64,000 bases of DNA from Sesamum alatum (taxonomy: Eukaryota > Streptophyta > Magnoliopsida > Lamiales > Pedaliaceae), in contig JACGWO010000010.1 of the NCBI GenBank assembly GCA_034509735.1, positions 2,232,001 through 2,296,000 on the forward strand, given 5' to 3'. This document shows positions 37,840-50,200 of this stretch, piece by piece. Made by a program: the position numbers and the translations under genes. Positions within the stretch are counted from its first letter, which is position 1. Each line of letters starts with the position of its first letter. Below the pieces are notes generated by a model. The model made no database searches, had not been told where the DNA came from, and saw only the letters and a program-made list of their open reading frames with translations.

Positions 37840-38920
37840 CACTAGAAGAAAATTCACTATTGACTACGGGCTAAAACCTTTCTAAATAATTATTAGGGTT
37901 AAATACAGTTTGCCCCCCTAACTATTCGTGATGTAACATTTATCCCGCTAAACTAACAAATGTAACACTTACCCCCTAATTGGACAAAATTGCCCCTCAT
38001 GCCTTGAATAATTATATTATTCACACTATAATATAGTATTTTGCAAATTAAATCATCACCAAATTATTTTTTAACTAAAAAGAATTTTTAATAAATGAAG
38101 AATTTAAATTAAAAGTGGATTAATAAGTTAATATATATATATAATAGATATGCAATAAATATAATATCCCAACAACTCATGTATACTTTTGAAAAAAATT
38201 GACTATATATATATATATGCTTAACCAAAAGTTAAAAACTTTTAGGGAAAAATGAATAAATTTACTTTTATCATATTTTTTAAAGAAAAAAATGGATATG
38301 TAATTACTCATTTTTATCTAAAAAATTAAATAATTAATAACTTAATTTTATTACCAAATTAATAAAATCTTTCATATGAAAGTTTTTGGTGCATTTACTG
38401 GACCCATTCATTTTTAAAATTTGAGTCTGTAAAATATAATAAAATTTGAGCCTTTAACTTATTAATTTTATTTTACTTTATTATAATTAAAATATATTTT
38501 ATCCAATATTAAACTTTAAATTCAAAAGTGCTAAAAAAAGCCTTTTGAATTAAAAATATACATTTGTAATATAAGGGCAATATTGTCCAAATATTTAGTT
38601 TTAGGGGGAAAGTGTTACATTTGTTAGTTTAGGGGGTAAATGTTACATTAAGAATAATTCAAGGGGTCAAAGTGTATTTAACCCTAATTATTATTCACCA
38701 TAGTGAAACAAAAATTGTTGCAAAAACCAATATTATCCACCATGAAAATTCTTTTGCCATGGTTATGAGATGACTCTTAGCCATGACAAATGTTTTAGCC
38801 ACACTTGCAAATACCACGATCGATAATCATTGTATGGCCGTGGTGAATGATTATTCACTACGATTATTTATTTTTAGCCATGGCAATTAGCCATGATTAA
38901 AGATTAAATTTTTTCTAGTG
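37840..38920. mobile_element. CACTA miniature element with a nested insertion
   Basis: Ends CACTAGAAGAAAATT and (inverted) AATTTTTTCTAGTG. Flanked by a perfect 3-bp TSD, ACT, at 37837-37839 and 38921-38923, as expected for CACTA (En/Spm) elements. The CACTA part is about 290 bp once the nested 37896-38684 element and its TSD are removed. It contains repeated AGCCATG/CATGGCT words, no transposase, and belongs to the same family as copies at 46.5, 55.6, 56.0 and 58.4 kb. Confidence 0.82.
37896..38684. mobile_element. 789-bp Mutator-like element nested in the CACTA element
   Basis: Starts GGGTTAAATACAG and ends GTATTTAACCC. The arms continue in inverted orientation through GGGGGTAAATGTTACAT-type words for about 100 bp on each side. 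A perfect 9-bp TSD, TAATTATTA, is present at 37887-37895 and 38685-38693. The centre is AT-rich and non-coding. It must be younger than the CACTA insertion that contains it. Confidence 0.85.
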
Positions 38921-39632
38921 ACTTGTCATATAATTGGTTTAAATTTAACCACGTTCGATTACTCCAGAGAGACTCATTATAAACAACAAGAGTAAACCAT
39001 TTGCTACTTATAATTTTTTTACTCTACTATTTTATTACCTCGAGACGACCCCATTATTATCATATGGTTATTATTGGAGTTTTTCAATATTCTCTGACCA
39101 TGTTATTAAGCAAAAGTTCTTGTTCGAATATCCGAACTGTACACCTATCACATTATAACACAAGTATATTGCACTTATGATATGATTATTTCAGATATGA
39201 TTGAACTGGGTCCGAACTAAAATTTTTTCATTTTTAAGATGTATTCTTAAACTACAATCTACGAGATCGAACTAAATCCAAAGCGCCCCCTGAAAAAATC
39301 AACCTCATTTTCGGTCTAAAATCAACCAGAGAGTGCAATATTGTTGAAAGAGAAAAGATCCAAACTGAGAAAATCCCAGGCTGTCTTCCCCAGAAATCAA
39401 GCAAATGAAAACGAACTTTCGTGCCCACCAAGACTACAACTAAATGGGCCATCATCAGATCATCATACAAACCAAAAATCATAAACAAAATAAATAAATA
39501 GGAAAATAAAAATTGGATGCTGAACAGCAAGAAAATTAAGCAAAGTGGGGCAGACCGACCCGTTTCTTTCCGTACCATGCCCCGGACACCATATGTACCT
39601 TTACACGTACCCCCCACCCCCCTCTCTCTTCT

Positions 39633-39640
39633 TTATAAAT
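39633..39640 (+). promoter_or_regulatory. TATA box of the small membrane-protein gene
   Basis: TTATAAAT sits in a pyrimidine-rich context about 140 bp before the ATG at 39778, a normal distance for a plant promoter with a short leader. The leader between is C/T-rich. Confidence 0.65.
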
Positions 39641-39777
39641 TCCCACTTCACTTCTCTCCCTGCCATCCCCACTGTTTTTTTCATTACATCCTAAGTACAC
39701 ACCTCTGTTTACGCTCTTCTTTCACCCCCGGATGAGGGGAATATCGCCGCCTATTATTGCTACAACGAATTCCACCG

Positions 39778-40271
39778 ATGGAGAGTCCATATCACGCTCC
39801 GGTTGTCCACGGCGGCGGGTCTCGTCCCTCGCTCGGGTTTCCCCTCGGAACAGCCCTTCTTCTTGTGGTCATCTTCAGCCTCAGCGGGATATTCTCTTGC
39901 TGCTACCACTGGGACAAGCTCCGCCGTTCGCTCTCCCTCCATGCGGCGGATCTCGAGGCCGACGGTGATCTTGGCCCCGCCAAGCCTAACGCCGCCCACA
40001 TGGTATTTTTTTTTTTTTTTTAATTAAATTCATTTTTTTACGGTGATTTTTAGTAATACTGTGAAATTAAATTTTTTTGCTTGTGTTAATTATTATTTAG
40101 GATTTGAAGCGGAAGGAGAACCAGAGCTTGCCGGTTATAATGCCAGGGGATAATGTTCCGAGGTTCATAGCATTGCCGTGTCCGTGTGAACCGCCGCGGC
40201 CGGGGAAAATCGCCGTCGAGGTGGAGCAGCCGCCGCCGAAGCCGCCGCGAATCGCTGTGCCTTTGTATTGA
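39778..40271 (+). CDS. Small membrane-anchored proline-rich protein (At5g65660-like)
   Basis: Two exons, 39778-40002 and 40101-40271, joined in phase 0 (donor ATG followed by GTATTT, acceptor TATTTAG), giving 131 residues. One hydrophobic segment at about 20-40 (GFPLGTALLLVVIFSLSGIF) is followed by CCYHWDKLRRSL, which fits a single-pass or signal-anchor protein with a basic cytosolic side. The C-terminal half has the conserved stretch LPVIMPGDNVPRFIALPCPC and a proline-rich tail ending in PPRIAVPLY. This layout matches plant proteins annotated only as hydroxyproline-rich glycoprotein family. The function is unknown to me. The ATG at 39778 gives the family N-terminus; an ATG at 39732 is in another frame. 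Codons are GC-rich compared with the surrounding DNA. Confidence 0.88.
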
Positions 40272-40626
40272 ATTCAAGCCATTTCATCCATGTATATAAA
40301 TTTCTAATTACATTTCAATCAAAATTCAATCTTATTGCAAAACTTAGAAATATATATACAATTGTTTCAGAGTTTTTTTTTTCTTTTTTATCTCGAGAGA
40401 TGAAAAAAGTGAATATTTTCGTATTACAGGAAAGTAATTACTTTTATGTAAATTAACGGCGTGTAATATATAATTGTATGTGTTATTAATTAGCTTAAAC
40501 AATGAATATTAATACTTTTTTTTAATATAATTTTCGTTTTTTAATTATTGGTTCGTAATCTCCAGGTTATTATGCTAAAGAAATTTCTATTTTAGGTGCA
40601 GCCCCCTGACTCTTTAGTAAATATAT

Positions 40627-40780
40627 GGGAAAAATGCAAGCATCCATGTGATATTGCAAATATATAAATTATCACCTTATGAAAAAATAAATAATAATTT
40701 ATGTAAATTGTTATTTTTTTTAATAAGGGAGTAATTTGCTCATTTGCAATATCACATGAGAATAAATTGCATTAAACCCA
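40627..40780. mobile_element. 154-bp fold-back MITE with perfect TSD
   Basis: Inverted words CATGTGATATTGCAAAT (left) and ATTTGCAATATCACATG (right) define the arms. Flanked by TAAATATAT on both sides (40618-40626 and 40781-40789), a perfect 9-bp TSD. The exact terminal base is ambiguous by one. Relatives lie at 41.1 kb and inside 11.5-11.7 kb. Confidence 0.72.
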
Positions 40781-41122
40781 TAAATATATATATGTATAAT
40801 TTCACATGTAATTCTTTAATTATACGTATTTTTATTCCCTTATACGTACATTGCTGAATCTAATCATTTGATATCTGTAATAAAAATTGAAATATTTTTT
40901 TTTTTTATCTATTGTCAACTTTTTTTAAAAGAAATTGTAAAGCAAATAATTACATCAATATTTCAATAATAAAATTTTGTCATTGAAACTTCAAAGTTAC
41001 CCTCAATCAACCTCAAATTTGTTATAAAACCTCAAATTTTCCACTATTGCCAAATAATGCATATAAGAATGGCCATATTCCATCATCTAAATTTTTCGAT
41101 AAATTAAGAAAAATTATAAGAA

Positions 41123-41390
41123 AATATACAACCAACCCCTGTGATATTACAAATGAGCAAATTACCCCCATATAAAAAATAAAATAGCAATTTATCTCCC
41201 TGAATTTTTTAAAATGAATCAATTTACATTTCTGTATTTCTTAAAATAAAGCAATTTACTTCCCTATCTAAGAAGATAAATTGCTCTATTTTAAAAAATA
41301 TAGAGAGATAAAATATTATTATTTTTGCATAGAAAAATAATTTACTTATTTACAATATCATATAAAGAAAAATTGCATTAAACCCAAAAA
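41123..41390. repeat. Worn fold-back element, 40.6 kb family
   Basis: Carries CTGTGATATTACAAATGAGC at the left and the inverted ATTTACAATATCATAT with AATTGCATTAAACCC at the right. The centre contains several copies of an AGCAATTTA/TAAATTGCT word in both orientations. No TSD can be read. Confidence 0.55.
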
Positions 41391-41883
41391 TTAAATCATC
41401 AGAATTTGTAAACAAATGAAAGGTCCCCACGTAAAGAAAGATAATTTAATTTGTGTATAAACAGATACACACACAACGTGGAGGGGTCCATCCCAAATAT
41501 TGAAATTTAACTTCATCTATGGACTAGAATGATCGTACAAGAATATTGTTAATAAAAGTTAAGATACTTGCAATTATCAATCGAACTTGTCCCATTTGTG
41601 ATAATTATTTTAAAGATTACGTAGTAAATGCAATCTAATCAAGATATGGTTGAGATAATTAAATTTGATAAAACTAAATTGGAATTTTGAAATACTTATA
41701 TTTATGGGTCAATATACCTTTAAGAAACTTACAGTTTTAGTATTAGCATGGGGTTGCAAGTTTGGTCTTGTAAGTATTGTTTTGTAATTTTAAAAATTTC
41801 ACATAGTCATATGTAAAAAATATCGAAATTTGCTAAAATGTTCGACAAAGTGCACCAAGTTTTGTCTTGTAATTATTAAAAAA

Positions 41884-42346
41884 GGGATAATTTACACCTC
41901 CTTTCTTGAGGTTTGTTTCTGTTTAATAAAAATGTCATTTCGTTAGTTAAAATTCACCGAGTTTGTTGATATTAAAGTTGAATGAAAATTAATATTTACC
42001 ATTGATGGGTTTATCACTGACTTATTGTAGGTCAAACAATTTTTTTTTATGACTAAACTACCCGTATATATTTTCCCACGTTAATGCATGTGTGGACGTA
42101 AATCTTCACCATTATAAGGGTGTTTTAGTCATAAAAGATTTGTTTAGCCTGCAATAAGTCAGTAATAAGTCAATTGAGGGTGAATATCGATTTTCATTAA
42201 TTTTTATTTATTTTTTGTTAATATTAACAAATTCAGTGAATTTTAACTAACGGAGGGACATATTTATTAAACGGACGCAAACATCAGAGGTACTAAATAT
42301 AATTTTTTAAATTACAGAAGATCTATGTGTAATTACACCAAACCTA
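41884..42346. mobile_element. Truncated fold-back Mutator-like MITE
   Basis: Left end GGGATAATTTACACC; the interior closely follows the 16149-16695 element, with mirrored CACCGAGTTTGTTGATATT and AATATTAACAAATTCAG words. Part of the left arm (GGTGTAATTACAC) is deleted, and the right arm stops at GTGTAATTACACCAAACC without the terminal CCC, so no TSD is available. Confidence 0.65.
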
Positions 42347-44427
42347 ACAATTTCAATTAATAAGCTATTTAAACTGTCATCCCTCGTATTTACAGGACTC
42401 AAATTACAATTTCCTGTACCTTTCAACTTCAACCAAATACATGCGCATAGAGTTTTTTTTTTTTTTAATAGCGATGAACTATTAATTTAAAAATACAACA
42501 ATGTTTCCCATGTGAGTGCATGAACTGAACAAGTTCTGCCCAAGCACCCAGCTCATAAGAGAAAGAAGTGAAGCAAGATCGCAAGGCTACAACCTTCGAC
42601 TTTGGTTGTTTGGCCCGCTTCTGCAACACCTCTCTCGTCAAACGATGCTTCAGGAGTTGTCAGGCCGTCCATCCTCAATAAATTGAATTTTAGGTTTTTT
42701 AGTACCTTCGTTGTAACCTCTTTCCGACGCAAAGCGCAAAAGGCACTCGAAGGAGTAGTGGGACCAACCATCACTACCATAGGGCTCTAGTGACAATGTT
42801 TTTAAACAACCAACTGCTATTATAATATTCAGTCAACAATATAATAACATCTCTAAATCTACCAACACTAACATTAAATCAATAAAAAAAATATCTTATA
42901 AACTAAACAACACTCTACATACGCATAAAATTTAACCAAACCATGCATTTTGAGGGAAGTAGGAGAGATATGAGATTGAAGGAGACAAGATAATTATTCT
43001 AGTGGTGGAGTGGTTGTGGAGGAATATGCGAACGTGAAATACACTAATTTCTCATCATCAATATATATTTATATATATTTATTTATTTATTTAGAATAAA
43101 GTTGCCCATGTTGCCGTTAGTGGTTAGAGATTCCATAATATAAGATTTGTTGCAACCAATGTATTAAAAAAGATTATGTTTCGTTCCTACTTTATTTAGC
43201 AGCTACGTACGTACGTATTTTGTCTGCTATTTGATTGATGTACGTACTATATTTTTATTTAGTAATGTAAAGTATTATAAGGAGGTGACAACTTTGATTT
43301 TGTTAAACTTGATTTTGGCAATTCGATCGTACAACTAAAAATTGTTTGACAATTTAAAGATAATTCTGGTCGAAAATTCACATGTATTATGCACATGATA
43401 CGTGTCGTTGATTTGGGAATTTTCAAGTAGATTGTCGATATAAATATAATAATAATTGTAGGATCAAATTATTAAAATTAATTTCAAACAGGACTAAAAT
43501 TACAAAATTTAATTTTCTTTTATTTAATACTTGCTCGTCAATTAAGAATACATTTTGTTCACACAAAAAATCGTGTCTGTAAAAATAAATACAAGACAAA
43601 AAACATATGGACAACATGAATGTTCTCTCGGCATAGAAGCCTGAAGCTTATTTTGAATGTTGTTGTGTAATATCCTTAGAATTTATGGAGTAAACTATGC
43701 GTCATCTTAAAATTTGGTATCAAGACTTAAAGGATTTAATGACAAGGAAGACGTAGAACCTTTGCGGTTGCAGAGCTTCGTTGTGGCAACGAGCTTTAGG
43801 GTTTGCATCCTTTTGATTTGTTGCTTGTATGTAATGACTTGTGTTGTGCGGAATAACGTGGGTGGGATGTGTAATGTTGTATGGTGGAGGCCCTTTATAT
43901 AGGCATGGGTAGAGTTTGATTTGTAGCTTGGGCTCAAATCTATTTACTTGAACTTCGTATGATATTCATCCATCAACTAACAGACTGTATTTGAACATGT
44001 TTTGACCCACGTTATTAGGCAACTTAAATATATGTCGAGTCCAAATTTGATATGGACTTTAATTAGTTAATTTATTTTAAATTTTTAATTGATAATTTAT
44101 TTCAAACTTTCGACACTCTTATTTTTCTATTAAAAATACGAACTTTGAAATTATAAAATATCACATAGTGTAGACATATATTTTGGTTGTAAGTATGTTT
44201 TTAAACAGAAAATTCAGATAATAATAATTATAAGTAATGACTATAGTATTTTTTTTTTTTTTTTAAAAAAGAGAGGATATTATCAATATGTTATCATGTG
44301 AAAGTGGGAGCAGAAAATAATGATGCATGACGACTTTCCTGGCTCCACTTTTAGAAACCCTCACCTAATTTCACTATATCATATTTATATTTTAGTGCTT
44401 TCTTCCGTAATCATTTTCGGTTTTTAG

Positions 44428-44731
44428 GAAAAATTACAATTTACTTTTAATAATTTATTCTATTTGTGAGTTTGGTTCTATTATTTTAAGACTCAGTAAA
44501 TTTAATTCCACAAGTTCAAAAAATTATAATTTACGTCCCATCAACACTTTCTGTTGAATTGCTAATGGATAGACCGCTAACTTAAGAAATAAAATTAATG
44601 GAGCATGTGCTTGGCACGTGCTCTATCGTAAATTGCAAATTTTATAAATTCTGAAATAAAATTATTGAGTCGTAAAATAATAAAATTAAAATCACAAATA
44701 AAATAATTTATGGGATGTAAATTACAATTTC
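44428..44731. repeat. About 300-bp inverted repeat
   Basis: The left and right halves are imperfect inverted copies (for example TTCTATTATTTTAAGACTCA against GAGTCGTAAAATAATAAAAT), with the centre near 44580. The central part contains GCATGTGCTTGGCACGTGCT. Probably a fold-back MITE of a separate family; TSDs are unclear. Confidence 0.55.
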
Positions 44732-45209
44732 GCCCGGCCTTTCACTTTCCCACTTCACTTTCGGGCAATGGGACCATATCATCGGATTCGATTTTTCCAT
44801 TCCGTTTGTGTCCAAAACTGTGGACGACGCTGCTCAATATGTACTTCTTGTAACTAGGGTTTTAGTTGATGGAATTAGGGTTGTTTTTATTTTGTTAAAT
44901 GTTTGTAATAATTACAGTTGGGTATTTAAGTATTGATGATTTACTTATCGATGATCCCTTGTTCGAGTGGTGAGATTGAGGTCCCACAATCAAGATGTCG
45001 TGGGTTCGAGTACTACGTATGAATGTAGAGAATTGTTTAATTTATAGGATGTTTTTATTATTCCTTTGATTGGTGTTGGTAAATGTGGATATGTTATTAT
45101 ACCGTGGACTGAATAAATATTGTTATATTGTGCACTGAATATTGTAACAGCAATTAGTCGCTTTAGAAACATTATTGTACTTTCAAATTAATAGTTGATC
45201 GCTCATTAT

Positions 45210-45211
<2 letters not shown>

Positions 45212-45242
<31 letters not shown>
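45212..45242. repeat. (AT)n microsatellite
   Basis: About 15 AT units, unassociated with any element end. Confidence 0.85.
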
Positions 45243-45244
<2 letters not shown>

Positions 45245-46530
45245 ATGACTTACCTACATATATCCGAATATGCCATTTTGTCTGCTATTATTAATGAAGA
45301 TTGCATTTTTGTAATTATGCCATTGTCAAACATATTATATTACATAAATTCTTGCTAATGATATTGACATAAAAACCATGAATTTTGGAATATAAATTGG
45401 CAAAACCATAAATTACTATACATAAATCAAAAAACCTGAAGTTTGAAATCTATTGACAGATAACTAACTTTTTCATGTGATTGATTTTCGTCAAATTCTT
45501 AAACGTTTATCAATTTCGCGACCACTTTTATCATATTTTTCAAAAAATTTGGACTTCAGTATCGTGGGATTACAAGTGCAAAACATCATTGGTAAAAAGG
45601 GACATATGTAATAACAACAAACTTTGGGGATAAAAACATATTACGTAGTTTCCTTTGGGTGCGAGTTTAATTTAATCTAATGTTTTTAATTGAAAAAAAA
45701 GGAGTACAAAGACTAATAAATATATATTTTTGGGAAAAAGGCAAAACAGGAAAACGGACAGGCAGTGGGTTTCAAGTGCAAACGTACGGATGATAAGCAG
45801 CCAAAGCAGGCCCCTCCAAATTTAAAAAATTTCAGATCGGGGCCTATATTCTTACAAATATTCAGAACGACCCCACAAGGATTACATAATCACAAAAGGG
45901 GAGTGGGATAGATCATAGGACGGTGTGTAGTGCGTGATTAGGCCCTTATCTAATCAACCATGCATGATGATGATGATGATGCAACTTTGGATTTATTCCT
46001 TGCATGTTTTATGCTTTCCTCCCTAAGATTCCTAATTACTATCATTTCTCTACTTACTCTTATTATTAATTAAACTAGCCCTCGTGCTATGGTGGCAATT
46101 TCTGGGCACATATAATAAATATTTTTTTACTTTTTAAAATTTATTATAAAATAAAAGTAAAATATATAAATCAACACATTATATTAAAAAAAATAAAAGG
46201 AAAAATTAACTTATCGGTTAATGTAAAACTTCACAAATTGAATAAGTTAATTATCTTATAAGTTGAAAGGCATTTTGAAATCACAAAAATTAGTGCAACG
46301 GAGTCAAAACCATTAATTTTATGATTATAACACATCTTTTCTTTATAATAATGTATATATATAATAATCGTCGGATCGAACATTTATCTATACGTCTACA
46401 CAAAATAATTGAATATGAAATAGTGCATTAGGTATTTCTTGAATTTAATACTTTGTTGAGTAGCTTTGACGAAATAGCAAACTTAATGCGACATAATTAT
46501 TCAAAAAAAATATTTAAAAACCAACGATAA

Positions 46531-46817
46531 CACTAGAGAAAAAATTACTATTGGTTATAGTTTTTTATGACTACAATTAAATATCATGATGAATAATTAT
46601 TATTAACTATGATTAAATAAAAATCGATGCAAAAATTAATTTTTCCACCATGAAAAATTTCTTTGCCACGACTATAGTCATGGAAAATGTATTAGCCACC
46701 CTCGCAAAAACCACGATCAATGATCGTTACGTGGCCGTAGTCAATAATTATTTGATACGACTATTTAGTATTAACCATGACAATTAGCCATGATTAAATG
46801 TAATATTTCTTGTAGGG
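46531..46817. mobile_element. CACTA miniature element
   Basis: 287 bp, beginning CACTAGAGAAAAAATT and ending TTTCTTGTAGGG (the last T of the usual GTAGTG is changed). A perfect 3-bp TSD, TAA, lies at 46528-46530 and 46818-46820. The interior has the family words ATCGATGCAAAA, CACCATGAAAAATT and TTAGCCACCCTCGCAAAAAC. Confidence 0.8.
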
Positions 46818-47008
46818 TAATTAGCAACAATAGTTCTTATATCCTATATCAGCCTTAAAAACAGAAACTCGAATGACTCATCAAATTCCAACAATTAGTA
46901 GTTACGTGAAACTCAAACTTATAATACCACTTCCGTACAACGTAAATAATTTTTTTTCTTATGTAATTGGTGAAAATTTTGGTAGTTGATTACTAGTTTT
47001 CATTAGTT

Positions 47009-47244
47009 TTTTTTCTTATTGGAAGCGACGAATTTTTATTAATTGAAGTTAATAGATTACAGGCAGTTCGACCGAATATCAATATCGAACATAGATAATT
47101 ACAACAATCAAATCAACAATATCACATAAATAACACATAACTATTACAATTATAAATAATACCTACTATACATTAGTAGTAACAACATCATCTCATGCAG
47201 GGAGTTCGAACCCATGACCTCTGGATCAGGGGACTCAGCTTCGC
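47009..47244 (-). mobile_element. tRNA-derived SINE, copy 1
   Basis: Minus-strand orientation. The tRNA-like head at the right contains the B box GGGTTCGAACTCCC (minus strand, 47215-47202 region) and is cut short before the A box. Flanks ACTAGTTTTCATTAGTT (46992-47008) and ACTAATTTCCATTAGTT (47245-47261) form a 17-bp TSD with two mismatches, as made by LINE-type target-primed insertion. Confidence 0.75.
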
Positions 47245-47585
47245 ACTAATTTCCATTAGTTAAGATGGTAATTAGTGAGTGTGTTGTGTGTGTGTGTTTG
47301 AGGAAGAAGTTGGTCATGATAAAGCAATTGTGTCCAATCCCAGAAATCATATAGTGTTTTGTTGAACATAAGTTGAGGATGAGAGTGCCAAATTAATGAT
47401 AATTTAACGAATAGGATGGTATGCTGTTTAAGCAAAATTAGGTTTCTGCCCACAAAAGATAAGACCGCGTTTGGATAATGACGGCTGTCACCCCCCGTGG
47501 AAATCCGTGTAGGAAGTTAGGTACGCAGCAGAAAGTGAGAAACTATACATATCTATACCAATTGGGCATAATTAAGTGATAGAAT

Positions 47586-47808
47586 TTTATTAATCGAGGA
47601 CAGTAAAGTAATTACATACATTTAGTTTTATTGGTTATTAGTATTGAGACAATTGCAAATAATCATATTAATAATATCTCAGCTATTACAACAACAAAAC
47701 ATACTTATTATACAGTAGAAACAACATCAACTCATGCAGGGGTTCGAACTCAAGACCTCTAGGTTCATGGGGCATCAGCTTCACCAACTAAACTAGGCCT
47801 CATCGGCA
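47586..47808 (-). mobile_element. tRNA-derived SINE, copy 2
   Basis: Minus-strand orientation. The A box TAGTTTAGTTGG (47795-47784) fits the RNA polymerase III consensus TRGYNNARNNGG fully, and the B box GAGTTCGAACC (47751-47741) fits as well. The body shares ACAACATCAACTCATGCAGG-type wording with copies 1 and 3. The 3' part is worn and I could not read a TSD. Confidence 0.72.
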
Positions 47809-49082
47809 CGTTTATATTCATGATGTATGATCTATTTACACAAATTATTTCTGTCTTTTAAAAAAACCATATGTACTTACAAAAAATATCAACATCATTA
47901 CTTAAACCACCGTCTCTGGTTTTTGAAAATTACATATACACATCCAAAAATATCAATATTATTATATAAATCATCAATACTTTTTAACTGTCAGGAATGG
48001 TTTATATAGTTACACAAATACATGGACGATTTATGTAGAGAGAATATAAATAAGGGGTGCAAATATAATTATCGTAGTACTTATTAGTAATTATAAAATT
48101 GCCACGTATTGATTTTTATACTTAAGCTAGAATATATTGCCCTAAAATATTTTTTATAATTCAAGTAATATAAATAGGTGAACAAATTGAAATTAATTGA
48201 GCCCGCGTGTTTTTAGTTTAGGAGAATTTAAGGAAAATTAACAAAAGAGACACGCATTTCCCGCACACATAATTTTATTAAATGCAATGCAAAAATGATC
48301 CATATTTTCATATTTTAAAATGAATAATTGTACTAAAAATATGATTAAATGAAATTTATAACAAATATCAGGAGAGCCCATTATAATTTACCCTACTTAT
48401 CGTTGTTGAAAATATTAAGCTAAAAATTGAGACGATGGGGCCTTCTCAATTATAATATTAATTGAGAATGATTAAGAAGATAATATAATTAAATTAAAGG
48501 AATCGTAATTATGTTATGGATGGTAGTAATTAAATGGTTGATAAAAAGGCATCACTGGGATTAGGTCAGATTGTCAAAATCATAAAATTTAGTATATGTA
48601 TAGGCAGTGTAGATGTGCACGAAATAGGAATCATGAACAAGTGGATGAGTGGGATTCCTTAATAATTACATACTCCTTTAACTAAAAAAGGTTGTTATGC
48701 CACAAAATTATCTGATTTTTTTGTTTGTGGTCAACGTGCACTTAATATTGTAATAATATGTTGATTGTTTTAATAATATTGTTATATTTTTTAAAAAAAG
48801 ACGAACAACAAATTTTTAAGCGAAAATATGAGTTGAGTATTATGGAAAAATAAACCAAGGATATGAATAGTTGTACCCTAGGAAATTTGGTCATGATTGG
48901 TAATTTTGTGTTTGAATTTTTTAAAAAATAGAAATGATCGATTATGTCGTACAATATATCAAAAAATTTAAAATTTGATTAAGTGTAATAATAATTTTAT
49001 AAAATAATATAAAAATAATTAATTACAAACTACTATATAAGACAGATATCTATATACGTGGAATGTCAATCCAATAAAAAGT

Positions 49083-49339
49083 ATTTTTGGTTGGAAGCGA
49101 TGGATTTTTATTAATTGAATTAAAGAGATTACAAGCAATCCTGTCGAATATCAACTTCGAACAAAGATAATTTACAACAATCAAATCATAATATTACATA
49201 AATACCACCTAACTATTACAGTTACAAATAATACCTACTATACAATAGTAACAACATCATCCCATGCAGGGAGTTCGAACCGATGGCCTCTAGAATCATG
49301 GTGCCTCAGCTTTGCCAACCGAACTAAGCCTCATCGGCT
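49083..49339 (-). mobile_element. tRNA-derived SINE, copy 3
   Basis: 257 bp in minus-strand orientation. The head carries TAGTTCGGTTGG (A box, one mismatch) and GGTTCGAACTCCC (B box). The body and the 3' end, around TTAATTCAATTAATAAAAA, match copy 1. A 12-bp TSD with one mismatch, CCAATAAAAAGT (49071-49082) and CCAATAAAGAGT (49340-49351), delimits it. It is the most complete of the three copies. Confidence 0.78.
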
Positions 49340-50200
49340 CCAATAAAGAGTTACGAAGCATCAGTGTTACCATTTTGACGCTTTTACCTTATTGGATTGG
49401 ATTTCAAGGATAAATTTGCAAACAGGCCTCTGATTTGGGCCTTTTGTTTGTTTATGGGCCTAAAACTAACAAAACTTTGGAAAATAAAGGAGCTTTGATT
49501 TGAGCAAGGCAGCAGTAATGAGCCCACTAAGAGAACAGATTACAAGAGATGTATGTTACCTGGGCCCACCGGGCCTGTTTGTCTGTAATCTTATTTTCAG
49601 TTTTAAAGTTTTGAAATAATAATTAAAATAAAAATATATTTATTTATACGTATTTTATAATTTGACATCAGAGTTTCATATAAAACATAATTTTATTTAA
49701 TAATCAATACATATTCTCATTCGACACGAAAATCTATACAAAATTACAAATACATATTCTCCACTAAAAATAAAAAAGTTATTTTAAAGGGTGTTTTCAG
49801 TAATTTTCCTTAATTTTATGTCTTGGATGTTTGGAGAAGCGTAGACCGTTGATTCGACCACGTCGTGTCGTGCTTCAGATCTTGGGCTTTTTTTATGAAT
49901 TTGCTATGTCTGCGTATGTGGTCCATTAGTTTCCCATGTTGCTTTCCATATGTGAAAACCATGCAACTTTTGGATGGAAAGATCTGAATTTGGAAAAAGG
50001 ATTATTTAATGATTAATTTTTTAAAAGAAAAATTAAATTCTATATGGGTCCTATTTAATGATTATAGATATATCTTGGTTTAGTACAATTTACACCGTGA
50101 TGGGTGTCAAATTGTCAATGGTATATTCCCTTTTTCCAAACGTCAATTTTAGGTAAATGAAAAATTAAAATCAAATGCCAGGTATTGAAAATAACTTTTA

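Larger units (their letters stand above)
28290..39600. other. Large intergenic region between the Aux/IAA and membrane-protein genes
   Basis: No conserved gene on either strand. Very AT-rich, with the listed elements at 30.0, 30.8, 33.6, 37.4 and 37.8-38.9 kb. A small GC-rich patch at 32815-32930 and a patch at 34530-34720 stand out but encode nothing recognisable. Short frames at 35.2-35.7 and 36.4-36.8 kb do not resemble known proteins. Confidence 0.45.

Noticed and set aside
44955..45020. tRNA-like fragment with GGGTTCGAGTAC
   Set aside because: No cloverleaf could be drawn: acceptor and anticodon stems are missing. At most it is an old SINE head.
47735..47808. Possible tRNA gene around the SINE head
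   Set aside because: A and B boxes are present, but the stems do not pair and the sequence recurs as a dispersed repeat with TSDs, so it is a SINE.
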